From an uncultured Prochlorococcus sp. (GTDB lineage: Bacteria; Cyanobacteriota; Cyanobacteriia; PCC-6307; Cyanobiaceae), in assembly GCA_902518475.1 (NCBI GenBank), contig CABYGI010000001.1, forward strand, positions 1-64,000: a stretch of DNA of 64,000 nt. Reading direction: 5' to 3'. The position numbers and the translations under genes are program-made. Shown one piece after another: positions 1-10,065 of the stretch. The notes below the pieces were generated by a model. That model saw only the letters and a list, made by a program, of their open reading frames with translations. It was not told where the DNA came from and did no database searches. Numbering within the stretch: position 1 is the first letter of the stretch; every line of letters begins with the position of its first letter.

Positions 1-1
1 T

Positions 2-247
2 AGAAATATGGATTTAAACAAGTTAAAATTTGATTTTGTTTATCTAGATCCTCCATACGATGTGGATTTCCATGAATTAGTTCTAAATCAATTGTTCAGT
101 TGTAATTTTTTAAAAAAAGATTCAACAGTTATTTGTGAACATTCTCCAAACCTATTTATTAAAAAAAGTAGTTTGTGGGAAACTATAGATGTAAGAAATT
201 ATGGGCAGTCAAGATTAACATTTTTAATCAATGTCCAGCATACCTGA
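2..247 (+). CDS. rsmD: RsmD-type 16S rRNA (guanine966-N2)-methyltransferase, 3' part only
   Basis: The reading frame is open at the left edge, so only the C-terminal part is present. It carries the LDPPYD motif of N2-guanine/N6-adenine methyltransferases, near the position expected in RsmD, and ends in the usual short beta-rich tail. The family methylates G966 of 16S rRNA in the assembled 30S subunit. Its last 24 bases overlap the end of petG, read from the opposite strand. Seen: the motif and frame. Inferred from family: the exact substrate. Confidence 0.8.
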   Translation, partial: RNMDLNKLKFDFVYLDPPYDVDFHELVLNQLFSCNFLKKDSTVICEHSPNLFIKKSSLWETIDVRNYGQSRLTFLINVQHT

Positions 248-343
248 ACCTCTTCTGTATTGATTCCATGCACTTACGAATAATCCAAGAAGAGTTATTG
301 GAACTAAACCTAAAACAATTCCACATAGAAGAGGCTCGATCAT
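224..343 (-). CDS. petG: Cytochrome b6-f complex subunit PetG
   Basis: A 39-residue protein starting [12 protein letters not shown] and ending GSGMLDID, with one membrane helix followed by the conserved WNQYRRG segment. Length and sequence match PetG, a small subunit that stabilises the cytochrome b6-f complex in the thylakoid membrane. It converges on rsmD, and the two genes share their last 24 bases. Confidence 0.95.
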   Translation of the reverse strand: MIEPLLCGIVLGLVPITLLGLFVSAWNQYRRGSGMLDID

Positions 344-398
344 TTTTTTGCCTTTTTTAAAATTCTTATTCACAATTGTTACATAGAGACTATTTTTT

Positions 399-785
399 GT
401 GTCAACATCTTCATCAACTGCAGCAGAAAGAGACTTTAAAAGAGAATTCTTGAAAATTGCTTTTATGACATTTGGAATTTTATTGATTTGTTTTTCAATA
501 TTTTTCGTAAAACATCAAGAAAATAACAATTATATTATTGAAACTCTTAAGCTTAATGGCTCTGCTGAGGAAGGAGATGCTCTTTTTAAGATAAATTGTG
601 TCGGATGTCATGGAATTACGGCAAGAGGATTAGTGGGGCCTGACTTACACTCAATAACTCAACGTTTGAATGATAAAGAGATAATCAAACAAGTTACTGG
701 AGGCCTAACTCCTCCTATGCCAAGTTTTGAAATTGATCCTGTAAATATGTCCAATTTATTAAAATATCTTCATAGCCTTGAATAA
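399..785 (+). CDS. cytM: Cytochrome c, class I, cytochrome cM-like
   Basis: 128 residues starting at GTG. A single membrane helix (about residues 18-38) is followed by a class I cytochrome c domain with the haem motif CVGCH (67-71) and a probable axial Met in PPMPSF (107). The uncleaved N-terminal anchor and small size fit cytochrome cM, a membrane-attached low-abundance cyanobacterial cytochrome implicated in respiratory and stress electron flow. Family membership is firm; the cM assignment rests on anchor and length. The methyltransferase gene starts 2 bases downstream. Confidence 0.8.
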   Translation: MSTSSSTAAERDFKREFLKIAFMTFGILLICFSIFFVKHQENNNYIIETLKLNGSAEEGDALFKINCVGCHGITARGLVGPDLHSITQRLNDKEIIKQVTGGLTPPMPSFEIDPVNMSNLLKYLHSLE

Positions 786-787
786 TT

Positions 788-1531
788 TTGGGAAAAAATT
801 TTTCTAATTTAAATGTAATATTAGTTGAACCAAATGGCCCTTTAAATATAGGGAGCGTTGCTAGATTATGTTCTAACTTTGAAGTTGATGAATTAAGAAT
901 TGTTTCTCCAAAATGCGATATTTTCTCTCTAGATGCAAAAAAAATGGCCCTTAAAGGTCAAAAATTTCTTGATAATTGTAAGATTTTTTACAATCTTGAA
1001 AATGCTATTTTTGATTGTGATTTAGTTCTTGCATCTTGTGGAAGAATTGATGTAAGTAAAGATTTATGTTTTGAATCTTCAGAAGATGTATTTAATTGGA
1101 CTAAATCCTTTAAAAAGATAAATAATTTAGCAATTATATTTGGAAGAGAAGATAGTGGTTTAACTAATGATGAATTACTTCTGGCAAATAAGACTTTTAA
1201 TATTCCTACATCTATGAATAATCCCTCTTTAAATCTTTCTCACGCAGTTTCAATAGCTTTGTATGAATTAAGAAAGTCTTCAAAAAGAAACTTTGATAAA
1301 GAATTAAAAGTTTTTAATCTTGCATCATCAAAACAAATTTATGATTCGTTTTTGGAGATTGAGGAATTGCTTTTAAAGGTTGGATATCTTTTAAAACATA
1401 CCTCTAGACCAAAAATAGTTAAATTCAAAAGGTATATTTTAAGGGCAAATACATCTATGCACGAAATAAATGTTTTAAGAGGAATTGTTCATCAAATAGA
1501 ATGGTTTCTGAATAATTCAAAAAGATATTAG
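788..1531 (+). CDS. SPOUT-class RNA methyltransferase, TrmJ-like (TrmH family group 1)
   Basis: 247 residues starting at TTG two bases after the cytochrome stop codon. The three SPOUT signature regions are visible: NIGSVARLCSNF near residue 20, FGREDSGLTNDE about one third in, and SLNLSHAVSIALYE, which form the trefoil-knot SAM site. The size and a C-terminal helical extension fit TrmJ, which 2'-O-methylates position 32 of tRNAs. The RNA target is a family inference. Probably co-transcribed with the cytochrome gene. Confidence 0.85.
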   Translation: MGKNFSNLNVILVEPNGPLNIGSVARLCSNFEVDELRIVSPKCDIFSLDAKKMALKGQKFLDNCKIFYNLENAIFDCDLVLASCGRIDVSKDLCFESSEDVFNWTKSFKKINNLAIIFGREDSGLTNDELLLANKTFNIPTSMNNPSLNLSHAVSIALYELRKSSKRNFDKELKVFNLASSKQIYDSFLEIEELLLKVGYLLKHTSRPKIVKFKRYILRANTSMHEINVLRGIVHQIEWFLNNSKRY

Positions 1532-1653
1532 CTCCAAAATAAATTAAGTTAGATTTTATTTATTTGTAGTCTTTGTTTATTAGGGATATTTACTAAAAAC
1601 ATTTTCTGAAGTAGCATCTATTGATTATTTGAATATTAAAGAAAACTAAAACT

Positions 1654-2742
1654 GTGACAACAAAAAAGAAAAGAAGAGTATTTCCTTTTACTGCTGTAAT
1701 TGGTCAGGAAGAAATGAAATTAGCACTCTTGTTAAATGTTATTGATCCAAGAATTGGAGGAGTGATGATAATGGGCGATAGAGGAACTGGAAAGTCCACC
1801 ACAATCAGGGCCTTGGCTGATTTGTTGCCTGAAATTGATGTTGTAAAGGATGATCCATATAATAGTTCTCTAATTGATCCTGATTTGCAGAGTAAAGAAG
1901 TTTTGGAAAAAATTGTTCAAGGAGAAAATCTAGAGAGTATCCAAAAACAAGTCCCTATGGTTGATCTTCCTTTAGGAGCTACTGAAGACAGGCTTTGTGG
2001 AACTATTGATATTGAAAAAGCTTTGAGTGAAGGTGTTAAGGCATTTGAGCCAGGGTTATTAGCAAAAGCTAATAGGGGTTTATTATATGTTGATGAAGTA
2101 AATTTACTTGATGATCATTTAGTTGATGTACTTTTAGATTCGGCTGCTTCAGGATGGAATACAGTTGAAAGGGAGGGAGTGTCAGTTCGACACCCTGCTA
2201 GATTTGTTCTTATTGGTTCAGGTAATCCAGAAGAAGGAGAATTAAGGCCTCAGTTATTAGATAGGTTTGGAATGAGTGTTGAGGTTAAGACAGTTAGAGA
2301 TGCTGAATTAAGAGTTAAGGTTGTAGATCAGAGAACTTCTTTTGACGATAATCCTGATGAGTTTTCATTGAGCGTTGAGAAACAACAGGATGAACTTCAA
2401 CAAAAGGTTATTAAAGCACAAGAAATACTAAATTCTGTTCAAATGGACGATGACCTAAGATTGAATATTTCTGCAATCTGCGGAGAACTAGATGTTGATG
2501 GTTTACGTGGAGATATTGTTACAAATCGATCGGCAAGGGCAATTGCAGCGTTTGAGGGCAGAACTGAAGTTCAAGAAGATGACATAGCAAGGGTTATTTC
2601 TTGCTCTTTAAGACACAGACTAAGAAAAGACCCCTTAGAACAAGTTGATTCAGGTGAAAGAGTTATTCAAGCTTTTTGTAAAGTATTTGATTTAGATGAA
2701 AAAGAAAATCTTTCAAAGTTTCAATTGTCTGCAGAAGCTTAA
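1654..2742 (+). CDS. chlI: Magnesium chelatase ATPase subunit I
   Basis: 362 residues starting at GTG. This AAA+ ATPase has a Walker [10 protein letters not shown] at residues 41-49, the [15 protein letters not shown] Walker B/helix region and the [17 protein letters not shown] segment typical of ChlI/BchI. With ChlD and ChlH it inserts Mg2+ into protoporphyrin IX, the first committed step of chlorophyll synthesis. Length is typical. ruvC starts five bases after its stop codon, so the two may share a transcript. Confidence 0.97.
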   Translation: MTTKKKRRVFPFTAVIGQEEMKLALLLNVIDPRIGGVMIMGDRGTGKSTTIRALADLLPEIDVVKDDPYNSSLIDPDLQSKEVLEKIVQGENLESIQKQVPMVDLPLGATEDRLCGTIDIEKALSEGVKAFEPGLLAKANRGLLYVDEVNLLDDHLVDVLLDSAASGWNTVEREGVSVRHPARFVLIGSGNPEEGELRPQLLDRFGMSVEVKTVRDAELRVKVVDQRTSFDDNPDEFSLSVEKQQDELQQKVIKAQEILNSVQMDDDLRLNISAICGELDVDGLRGDIVTNRSARAIAAFEGRTEVQEDDIARVISCSLRHRLRKDPLEQVDSGERVIQAFCKVFDLDEKENLSKFQLSAEA

Positions 2743-2747
2743 TTAAA

Positions 2748-3221
2748 GTGAGAATAATTGGGATAGACCCTGGATTAGCTAGAGTTGGTTATGGAATTAT
2801 TGAAATAAAGAATGAAAAAAAGATATTACTAGACTGTGGTGTCATTGAGACAGGAAAAGATAAAAAAGAAGAAGATAGACTTTATGAGATATTCAACGAT
2901 CTTAATGAATTAATAAATCATTGGAATCCAACATCAGCGGCGGTAGAAAAATTTTTCTTTTATAGATCAAGTACAACCATTAGTGTGGTGCAGGCTAGAG
3001 GGGTGATTATGATGGTATTGGCCTCAAAAAAAATTCATGTAAGGGAATATTCTCCTGCTCAGATAAAATTAACCATTACTGGGTCTGGGAAAGCATCTAA
3101 GAAAGAAGTCCTTGATGCTGTTATGTATAGCTTAGAACTTAAAAAACCTCCAAAACCTGATGATTCAGCAGATGCCTTGGCTATAGCCCTCACAAAACTG
3201 AATGAAGATGGCATCAACTGA
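2748..3221 (+). CDS. ruvC: Holliday junction resolvase RuvC
   Basis: 157 residues starting at GTG. The N-terminal [14 protein letters not shown] carries the first catalytic Asp (residue 7); VEKFFF and the C-terminal [14 protein letters not shown] supply the remaining acidic residues. RuvC cleaves Holliday junctions with the RuvAB branch-migration motor. Length is normal. It sits directly behind chlI and 9 bases before the cyclo-ligase gene, consistent with one operon. Confidence 0.96.
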   Translation: MRIIGIDPGLARVGYGIIEIKNEKKILLDCGVIETGKDKKEEDRLYEIFNDLNELINHWNPTSAAVEKFFFYRSSTTISVVQARGVIMMVLASKKIHVREYSPAQIKLTITGSGKASKKEVLDAVMYSLELKKPPKPDDSADALAIALTKLNEDGIN

Positions 3222-3230
3222 AGATTCAAT

Positions 3231-3788
3231 ATGACTATTTCTGAAAAAAAGATATTGGAGAGACATACCTTTAGAAAACTCAGAGATGAGAATTCTCCAA
3301 ATCAAAGAGAAAATGTAGAAAAGAATGTAAAACTATATGTTGATTCATTTATTAAGGAATATAAAAATATTGGTTACATAGCAATATATTGGCCTCTAAT
3401 AAATGAGGTAGATATTAGAAGTCTTAAGGAAAAATTCTCTTTAGCTTTGCCCAGATGTAAAGATAAAAATAAACTGTTATTTTATCCATGGGATGATAAA
3501 CCTCTTACAAAAGATTCTGAGGGAATACTGAGTCCAAATAACTTTTTTTCACTAAGTTATGATCAAATAAGTATGATTCTTGTTCCTTGTCTTTCGGTAG
3601 ATAAAAATTTAACAAGATTAGGTTATGGAGGAGGTTATTTTGATAAATTAAGGACTGATAATAATTGGAGAAATGTTCCATGCATTGGAGTATTAACTTC
3701 CAATTGTGTAAGTACGATTCCATTAACCAGAGCTGAGTGGGATATTCCTCTATCAGGGTTTATCACAGAAAAAGAAATATTTGTATAA
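3231..3788 (+). CDS. 5-formyltetrahydrofolate cyclo-ligase
   Basis: 185 residues. An N-terminal basic region (KKILERHTFRKLRD) and the C-terminal RLGYGGGYFDKL motif are diagnostic of this ATP-dependent enzyme, which converts 5-formyl-THF to 5,10-methenyl-THF. It lies in a run of + strand housekeeping genes between ruvC and sufE. The lone intergenic A/T-rich spacer of 35 bases before sufE shows no clear terminator. Confidence 0.93.
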   Translation: MTISEKKILERHTFRKLRDENSPNQRENVEKNVKLYVDSFIKEYKNIGYIAIYWPLINEVDIRSLKEKFSLALPRCKDKNKLLFYPWDDKPLTKDSEGILSPNNFFSLSYDQISMILVPCLSVDKNLTRLGYGGGYFDKLRTDNNWRNVPCIGVLTSNCVSTIPLTRAEWDIPLSGFITEKEIFV

Positions 3789-3823
3789 TAAATTACTGAT
3801 AAAGCGATTAATTTATAGTAAAA

Positions 3824-4243
3824 ATGGAAAATCAGGAAAAATACAATAATTTATCAAAATTAGTAGAAAAATTGAGGAAATCAGAAGATCCAAAAAGAAA
3901 ATATGAATACATTTTGTGGTTAGGGAAAAAATTGAAAGAACCGGATAACGAAATCCTTGTTGAAGAAAATAAAGTTAAGGGATGCGTTTCAGAAGTTTTT
4001 GTGAAGGCAAATATTAAAGGGGGTAAATTATTTTGGGAAGGATATTCTGATGCCCTAATCACCAAGGGTTTATTAGCGTTTTTAATTACTGGTTTAAATG
4101 AATTAACACCAAATGAGGTTATTAAAATAGATAAGAAATTTATTGAAGATACTGGTTTGAGATCAAGCTTAACCCCTTCACGATCAAATGGTTTTTTAAA
4201 TATTTTATTGAAAATGCAGTCTCAAGCAAATGCATTTTTGTAG
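3824..4243 (+). CDS. sufE: Cysteine desulfuration protein SufE
   Basis: 139 residues with the conserved NKVKGCVSEV segment, whose Cys54 accepts sulfane sulfur from SufS, and the later FIEDTGLRSSLTPSRSNGF region typical of cyanobacterial SufE. It acts in Fe-S cluster assembly, passing sulfur on to the SufBCD scaffold. No other suf gene is nearby; its neighbours are the cyclo-ligase and hom. Confidence 0.94.
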   Translation: MENQEKYNNLSKLVEKLRKSEDPKRKYEYILWLGKKLKEPDNEILVEENKVKGCVSEVFVKANIKGGKLFWEGYSDALITKGLLAFLITGLNELTPNEVIKIDKKFIEDTGLRSSLTPSRSNGFLNILLKMQSQANAFL

Positions 4244-4288
4244 GCCTAATAATATAAAATTAAACTCAAAGTTAAAAAGAAATAAAAA

Positions 4289-5590
4289 ATGAGAAAATGC
4301 AAAATTGGGATTGTAGGTTTTGGAACTGTAGGTTCAGGAATTTATAAAATATTAAGTTCTGAAGTTGATTCTCATCCAATTCTAAAAGAAATAGAAATTG
4401 CAAAAATTGCAGTTAAAGATCTTAATAAAAAAAGGGATATTGATCTAGATAATAATTTATTAACTGATGATCCATTTGAACTAATTAATGACCCCTCTAT
4501 AGATGTAATTGTTGAAGTAATTGGAGGGGTTGATTTAGCGAAAGATATTATTCTGCAATCATTAAAATTAGGTAAATCTGTTGTTACAGCAAATAAAGCA
4601 GTCATTGCAAGATATGGAGAAGAAATATATAAAACTGCATCTAAAGGAGGAGTTTATATTCTGTCAGAGGCGGCAGTTTGTGGGGGGATTCCTATAATTG
4701 AACCCTTAAAAAGATCATTAAAAAGTAACAGCATAAAAAAAATGGTAGGGATAATAAATGGCACAACAAATTTTATTCTTTCAAAGATGACTAATGAAAA
4801 AGCTGATTACAAGGAGACCTTAAAATTGGCCCAAAGCCTTGGGTATGCAGAATTTGATCCAACTGCAGATGTTGAGGGCCATGATGCTGCTGATAAGATC
4901 TCAATTCTTAGTGAACTTGCATTTGGAGGGAAAATTAAAAGAGACGAGATTCATTCTCAGGGCATTAGTAAAATTAATCTAAAGGATATCGAATATGCCA
5001 ATAAATTAGGGTTTGAAATAAAACTTTTAGCGCTCTCCGAAAGGGGAGAAATTAATAGCAATGATTCACTAGCTTTGAATATTTGGGTAGGACCTTCTTT
5101 GATTCCAAAATCTCATCCATTGGCAACAGTTAAGGGAGTTAATAATGCCATATTGATAGAGGCTGATCCTCTTGGAGAGATAATGTTATACGGTCCAGGT
5201 GCAGGGAGTGGTCCAACTGCTGCATCAGTAGTATCAGATATATTAAATCTGCATGCTGCCTCAGTTAAAAATAATAATTCAATCGACCCATTATTATCTT
5301 TTTATTTCTGGAGAAAATGTCATATCATCGAATCTTCACAAATAAATAAAAAAAATTACCTTAGAATTATTTGTCTTGATAGTCCAGGTGTCATAGGAAA
5401 GATTGGTGATATTTTTGGAAATAATAATGTTTCAATCGAATCAATTGTTCAACTTGATGCAAGTGAGGATAAAGCTGAAGTTGTCGTTATTACTCATGAG
5501 GTAAATAATGGAGATTTTGAGAGATCGAAAGATGAAATAAATTCGCTCAATGAAGTCAAAATTATTGCAAGTCAATTAAGTTGTATTTAA
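4289..5590 (+). CDS. hom: Homoserine dehydrogenase
   Basis: 433 residues: a Rossmann NAD(P)-binding start (GIVGFGTVGSG, residues 8-17), the catalytic domain with NGTTNFILSKM and AEFDPTADVEGHDAADK, and a C-terminal ACT domain from about residue 350 that usually gives threonine feedback control. It reduces aspartate semialdehyde to homoserine for threonine and methionine synthesis. Length and domain order are typical of a monofunctional enzyme. Confidence 0.97.
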   Translation: MRKCKIGIVGFGTVGSGIYKILSSEVDSHPILKEIEIAKIAVKDLNKKRDIDLDNNLLTDDPFELINDPSIDVIVEVIGGVDLAKDIILQSLKLGKSVVTANKAVIARYGEEIYKTASKGGVYILSEAAVCGGIPIIEPLKRSLKSNSIKKMVGIINGTTNFILSKMTNEKADYKETLKLAQSLGYAEFDPTADVEGHDAADKISILSELAFGGKIKRDEIHSQGISKINLKDIEYANKLGFEIKLLALSERGEINSNDSLALNIWVGPSLIPKSHPLATVKGVNNAILIEADPLGEIMLYGPGAGSGPTAASVVSDILNLHAASVKNNNSIDPLLSFYFWRKCHIIESSQINKKNYLRIICLDSPGVIGKIGDIFGNNNVSIESIVQLDASEDKAEVVVITHEVNNGDFERSKDEINSLNEVKIIASQLSCI

Positions 5591-5639
5591 AAAAATAGTT
5601 TGCAAATTTCTTTATAACTTGGTAAACCGAAGAAAGAAA

Positions 5640-5927
5640 ATGTTTGGTTTTATCACCTTTATGATTAATTCAAAACTATTAGATAATAATAATGAAAATA
5701 ATAATTTAATTTCTTCAAAAAACCTTTATAAAGGTGCATGTGTAAAAATTAAAAATAGCAATAAAACTTTTCAAGTAATTGGTCTAAATATAGGTAAAGA
5801 AATTTGTTGGGTGAGAGAATGGCCCTTTGCCTGTAATTCTAAAAAAACATTTGCTTTGGAAATAAGGCAAATAACCATACAAATTTTTTGCTCAAATAAT
5901 TCTTCAGAAAAATTAAGTAATTATTAA
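5640..5927 (+). CDS. Conserved small protein of unknown function
   Basis: 95 residues from the ATG chosen here; an in-frame TTG at 5619 would add seven basic residues. The core (GACVKIKNSNKTFQVIGL, then ICWVREWPFACNS) looks like a small beta-barrel fold of the kind seen in short cyanobacterial proteins with no known role. It lies between hom and the ABC binding protein, ending two bases before the latter's start. Confidence 0.6.
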   Translation: MFGFITFMINSKLLDNNNENNNLISSKNLYKGACVKIKNSNKTFQVIGLNIGKEICWVREWPFACNSKKTFALEIRQITIQIFCSNNSSEKLSNY

Positions 5928-5929
5928 AT

Positions 5930-7501
5930 ATGAAAAAAAAAGTTGTTTTATCAATATTTATTATTTTAATTTCTTTTTTACAGAATTCTTGCGGCTCAAA
6001 AAGAATATCTAAAAAAATCATAGTAGCAAGTTCTGGAAAAATTGAATCTCTAGATCCAGCTAGAGCAAATACTCTTAAAGCAATTCAATTAATCAGTTCT
6101 CTAGGAGACACATTATATGAATTAAATTCTGATGGTGAATTAATACCTGAATTGGCCTCGGGGATGCCAATTATTTCAAAGGATAGACTTCAAATAACTA
6201 TCAATTTAAGAAAGAATGTTTTTTTTCATGATGGAACTGTATTTAACTCAAATGCTATAAAGTTTACCTTTGATAGATTCAAAAGAATTGGAACGATGAA
6301 TTATATTTTAGGAAATAAGATTAAATCAATAGAAACGCCGAGTGATTATTCAGTCATAATAAATTTGAATAAGCCATCAAGTTCTTTAAATGGTTTACTC
6401 ACATCGGTAAATTTAACTCCAATATCTCCTACCTTTTACAAACAATATTCTGATAAGTTTCTAAATGATAAATTCGTTGGTACTGGCAAGTATGTGCTGA
6501 CCAGCTTTTCTAATGAAGTTCAATCAATTGATCCATATTTGAATTATTGGGGTGAAAAGCCCTTAAATAAGGGTGTTAATTTTGTAGGTTATTCAAATTC
6601 ATCTTCTCTTTTTGGGGCTTTAAAAAGTAAACAAATTGACGTGCTACTATCAAATTCAATTGATGATAGTCAGAGAAAAAGTTTAAATAATTTAAGCAAT
6701 AATAAACAGTTTAATGAAGGTAATAGCCCTTTCACTGAATTAAGTTTTATTAGCCTTAAAACTAGTTCTTATCCCTTAAGCAATCTTAATTTAAGAATGG
6801 CTTTGGCAAAAAGTCTTAATAGAAAACTTATTAGTGAGAAAGTAAGTTATGGATTAAGGAAGCCATCTAGATCAATTATTCCTCCGATATTAAAAAAAGA
6901 TAATCAAGACCTTTGGCCTAAATATGATTATTTAGAAGCAAGAATGTTACTGCAAAAAGAAAATTATTGCAATGGAAATATTCTAAAAATACCCCTTACT
7001 TATAGATCGAATGTACCAGCTGACAAGCTTATTGCTCTGACATGGCAGGAAGAAATTAAAAATTCTTTGAAAGATTGTATTGATATCGAACTTAATGGAG
7101 TTGAATCTACAACAGTTTATAAGAATCTAAGTTTAGGGATTTATACAGCAGTTATTCTCGACTGGACTGGAGCTTATTCAGATCCAGAAGCATATCTCAC
7201 CCCTCTTTTAAGTTGTAATGAAATAGTTGATGGCATATGTAAAAAAGGAGAATCAGTTTACAGCGGTAGTTTTTGGGGATCCAATAAAGTGGAAAGTTTA
7301 TTTCTTGAGAGTGAAAAAATAAGTGGAATTAAAAGATTAGAAAAACTTGTTGAAATTGAAAAAATAGCAGCAAATTCAATCCCTTATATTCCTATTTGGA
7401 TATCATCTCAAAAAGCATGGTCTCAAAATACAATATCAAAACCTATTTTTAATGGTGCAGGAATAATTTCATTGAGTGATCTAGAGTTAATTGATGAGTA
7501 G
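5930..7501 (+). CDS. ABC transporter substrate-binding protein, peptide/nickel family (SBP family 5)
   Basis: 523 residues. The N-terminus is a lipoprotein-like signal (hydrophobic core, then LQNSCG with Cys about residue 21), although the lipobox is not canonical. The mature part has the family 5 hallmarks: PARANTLKAIQLISSLGDTL, the FHDGTVFNSNAIKFTFDR motif and LNLRMALAKSLNR. These proteins bind oligopeptides, or less often nickel or other solutes, in the periplasm. The permease gene overlaps its 3' end by 8 bases, so they are translationally coupled. The substrate cannot be read from sequence. Confidence 0.88.
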   Translation: MKKKVVLSIFIILISFLQNSCGSKRISKKIIVASSGKIESLDPARANTLKAIQLISSLGDTLYELNSDGELIPELASGMPIISKDRLQITINLRKNVFFHDGTVFNSNAIKFTFDRFKRIGTMNYILGNKIKSIETPSDYSVIINLNKPSSSLNGLLTSVNLTPISPTFYKQYSDKFLNDKFVGTGKYVLTSFSNEVQSIDPYLNYWGEKPLNKGVNFVGYSNSSSLFGALKSKQIDVLLSNSIDDSQRKSLNNLSNNKQFNEGNSPFTELSFISLKTSSYPLSNLNLRMALAKSLNRKLISEKVSYGLRKPSRSIIPPILKKDNQDLWPKYDYLEARMLLQKENYCNGNILKIPLTYRSNVPADKLIALTWQEEIKNSLKDCIDIELNGVESTTVYKNLSLGIYTAVILDWTGAYSDPEAYLTPLLSCNEIVDGICKKGESVYSGSFWGSNKVESLFLESEKISGIKRLEKLVEIEKIAANSIPYIPIWISSQKAWSQNTISKPIFNGAGIISLSDLELIDE

Positions 7502-8516
7502 AAATTTAAATAAACTATTAAATTATTCCTTATTAAAAATTTCATTAATACCGATAATGCTATTGATAATTTCTTCATTAGTATTTATTTTATTGAGAGT
7601 TGCCCCCGGCGATCCTGTCGATGCCATACTTGGATCTGGTGCAGATGAGTTCTCAAGGGAATATCTAAGAAATAAATTGGGACTAAATGAACCTTTGATA
7701 AGTCAATATTTTTCATATATCAAAAATATATTGCACTTAGATTTTGGCCAATCTCTTAGTACCCAGGAGCCAGTCCTAAATATTATTATTAAGTCATTGC
7801 CTGCAAGTCTTGAGCTAGGATTCTTTTCAATATTAAGTGCCACACTAATAGGATTCCCATTGGGATTAATTGGCTTAAGAAATAGAGGTAAAAAGACTGA
7901 CTATATCGCGAGAATATTAGGAATTGCTACATATTCGATCCCTCCTTTTTGGGGTGCAATGTTAGCGCAATTATTATTTTCTGTATTCTTTAATATTTCC
8001 CCAATTGGAGGTAGATTTCCAATATTTCAGCAACAACCTCAAATAACAGGTTTTCTAGTTTTGGATAGTATTCTTTCAAATAATATTATTGCTTTGAAAG
8101 ATAGTCTTTATCATCTTGCACTTCCTTCGATTACCCTTGGCTTTTTATTAAGTGGTATATTCAGCCGCTCATTAAGAGTAAATTTGGATAAGACATTACA
8201 AAGTGATTATGTAAATGCTGCTATATGTAGAGGGATATCAAGGAAAAAAATATTTTTAAACCATGCATTGCCTAATGCTCTATTGCCAATTGTCACTATT
8301 TCTGGCTTGACTATGGCCTCATTAGCAGGAGGCGCTTTATTGTTCGAGGTAACTTTTTCATGGCCAGGTATAGCATTAAGATTACATGAAGCTATTTCTC
8401 AAAGAGACTATACCTTGGTTCAAGGAATTGTAATTTTTACCTCTATGCTAATAGTTTCTTTAAATCTCTTCGTGGACATTTTAAATGCATATTTAGATCC
8501 ACGAATAGAATACTAA
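7494..8516 (+). CDS. ABC transporter permease, DppB/OppB type
   Basis: 340 residues from the ATG at 7494, which overlaps the end of the binding-protein gene (ATGAGTAG). It has about six membrane helices, the VFILLRVAPGDPVDAILG N-terminus typical of DppB-type permeases, and the EAA loop (YVNAAICRGISRKKI, then HALPNALLPIV) that contacts the ATPase. The second permease (DppC type) and the ATPases of a full transporter are not in the window, so the rest must be encoded elsewhere. Confidence 0.9.
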   Translation: MSRNLNKLLNYSLLKISLIPIMLLIISSLVFILLRVAPGDPVDAILGSGADEFSREYLRNKLGLNEPLISQYFSYIKNILHLDFGQSLSTQEPVLNIIIKSLPASLELGFFSILSATLIGFPLGLIGLRNRGKKTDYIARILGIATYSIPPFWGAMLAQLLFSVFFNISPIGGRFPIFQQQPQITGFLVLDSILSNNIIALKDSLYHLALPSITLGFLLSGIFSRSLRVNLDKTLQSDYVNAAICRGISRKKIFLNHALPNALLPIVTISGLTMASLAGGALLFEVTFSWPGIALRLHEAISQRDYTLVQGIVIFTSMLIVSLNLFVDILNAYLDPRIEY

Positions 8517-10063
8517 TATTCCGAAATTTCTTTTATTGTTTCAAGATCTAAAAGATGGAAATCAAGTTCCAAATCTCTTTGATTTTTAACTACTATAGGG
8601 GTCTTTTGGTCTTTAATATTTTTTAAAAATTCAACTATAAATTTTATAGATAAATCTTGTACTAATATTGGCTCTGAACCAATAAAATCTTTATTTATTT
8701 TGAAGACGTCATTATTTTCTTCATAGCTTTTATTAATTCTTATTGGAGAGAAATGGCTTGCCCCTTCAATAATTAGAAATCTATTTGATGGATTATTTAA
8801 AGCAGAAAAAACTCTAAATTGTTCATTCATTAATGGTGTTATAAGGTCAAACGTACCGCCTATTAGTAGAGTTGGTGTTTTAATGCCTGTACTATTTTCT
8901 TTTGGCCATACTAAACTACCAAATGAATTAAAACCTATAATTGCACTGGCCCTATTAGAGTTACTTTTCTTAGGGAATGGTATTTCGCTCAACTGACATT
9001 GAAGAAATTTAGATAAATTTGTTACCGCAAAGTCTTTTAATGCCGAATCACATTTGCTCTCTAGTTGATCGGTAGGTTTATTGCCTTCATATAAAAGTGC
9101 TATTAAAGCACCAAGTGAATGCCCCATTAAAATATAAGAATCATTTGGTAAACCAAATTCTCCATTTTCATGAGCTTTTAATACAGCATCTAAATCTTTA
9201 ATTCTATATAAGAAAAAGTCTGCACTTCCTGGTATTGTTTCTTTACCTTCGAGTACTTCTATAAATGAATCCAAATTACTTCCTCTATGATCTATGAATA
9301 ATATTGGCCAACCTCTTTTAGCCAATTCGTTTCCTATCCATTTGAAATTATTAATTTCGCCTCCAAGTCCTGGCATAAAAATTATCAGTTCTTTATCCTC
9401 ATTTGTTTTATTGCTTTTCCATATTTCAATTTCAAAAGGTTTCACTCGGTGAGGAGCATAAATTTTTTTATAAATTTTTATAAGATCTTGAGTTGATTTT
9501 ATTTCAGTATTTTTTAAGACATTTTGGTTCGTTCTTTTAAGTTTATTTAATTTGGATAAAAGTTCTTGTTGCATTGATAATTCATTTTTCCAAGATGAAA
9601 TTATTAAAATTAAATTATCAATATCAAGTGAAATTTCCTCTGATGGTAATGCCTTAATGATTTCTAAAGTTGAAACTTCTTTTTTTTGATCTAATAAATT
9701 TTCTATAGTGTTATAAATTTTTGTTCCATTATTGTCATTTGGAACTTTAATGCTTTTGCTTAATTCTGTAAGAATTTTACGTCCTATCCAACTTCTTAAT
9801 ATTTCTCTATTTAATCCCTCTTCTTTGAAAACTGGAAACTCTAAAAATTTTGATAATTCAAAAACTCTTATTAATCCATTTTTTTTTAACCAATCTATTA
9901 ATTCTGTTGAATCATTTTTGTATTTTTCTAATTTTGATAATTGTTCTATAGTAAGAGGGATTTCCATCTCTTCAAATTTAATATTTATTTTTTCAGCAGC
10001 CTTTAAACCATCATTAAAAAACAAACCATAAAAACTAAAAAAAATTATAAAAATGTATTTCAC
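8513..10063 (-). CDS. Secreted alpha/beta hydrolase with N-terminal DUF1400 domain
   Basis: 516 residues starting at GTG. A signal peptide is followed by an all-helical DUF1400-type domain (about 25-170) and an alpha/beta-hydrolase domain with the oxyanion segment MPGLGGEINNF, the nucleophile elbow GHSLGA, a later Asp (GGTFDLITP) and His (EGASHFSPI). Such proteins are common in cyanobacteria and are thought to be periplasmic or lumenal esterases or lipases; the substrate is unknown. Its start codon is two bases from that of the divergent MFS gene, and its end overlaps the permease gene by three or four bases. Confidence 0.85.
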   Translation of the reverse strand: MKYIFIIFFSFYGLFFNDGLKAAEKINIKFEEMEIPLTIEQLSKLEKYKNDSTELIDWLKKNGLIRVFELSKFLEFPVFKEEGLNREILRSWIGRKILTELSKSIKVPNDNNGTKIYNTIENLLDQKKEVSTLEIIKALPSEEISLDIDNLILIISSWKNELSMQQELLSKLNKLKRTNQNVLKNTEIKSTQDLIKIYKKIYAPHRVKPFEIEIWKSNKTNEDKELIIFMPGLGGEINNFKWIGNELAKRGWPILFIDHRGSNLDSFIEVLEGKETIPGSADFFLYRIKDLDAVLKAHENGEFGLPNDSYILMGHSLGALIALLYEGNKPTDQLESKCDSALKDFAVTNLSKFLQCQLSEIPFPKKSNSNRASAIIGFNSFGSLVWPKENSTGIKTPTLLIGGTFDLITPLMNEQFRVFSALNNPSNRFLIIEGASHFSPIRINKSYEENNDVFKINKDFIGSEPILVQDLSIKFIVEFLKNIKDQKTPIVVKNQRDLELDFHLLDLETIKEISEY

Positions 10064-10065
10064 TT

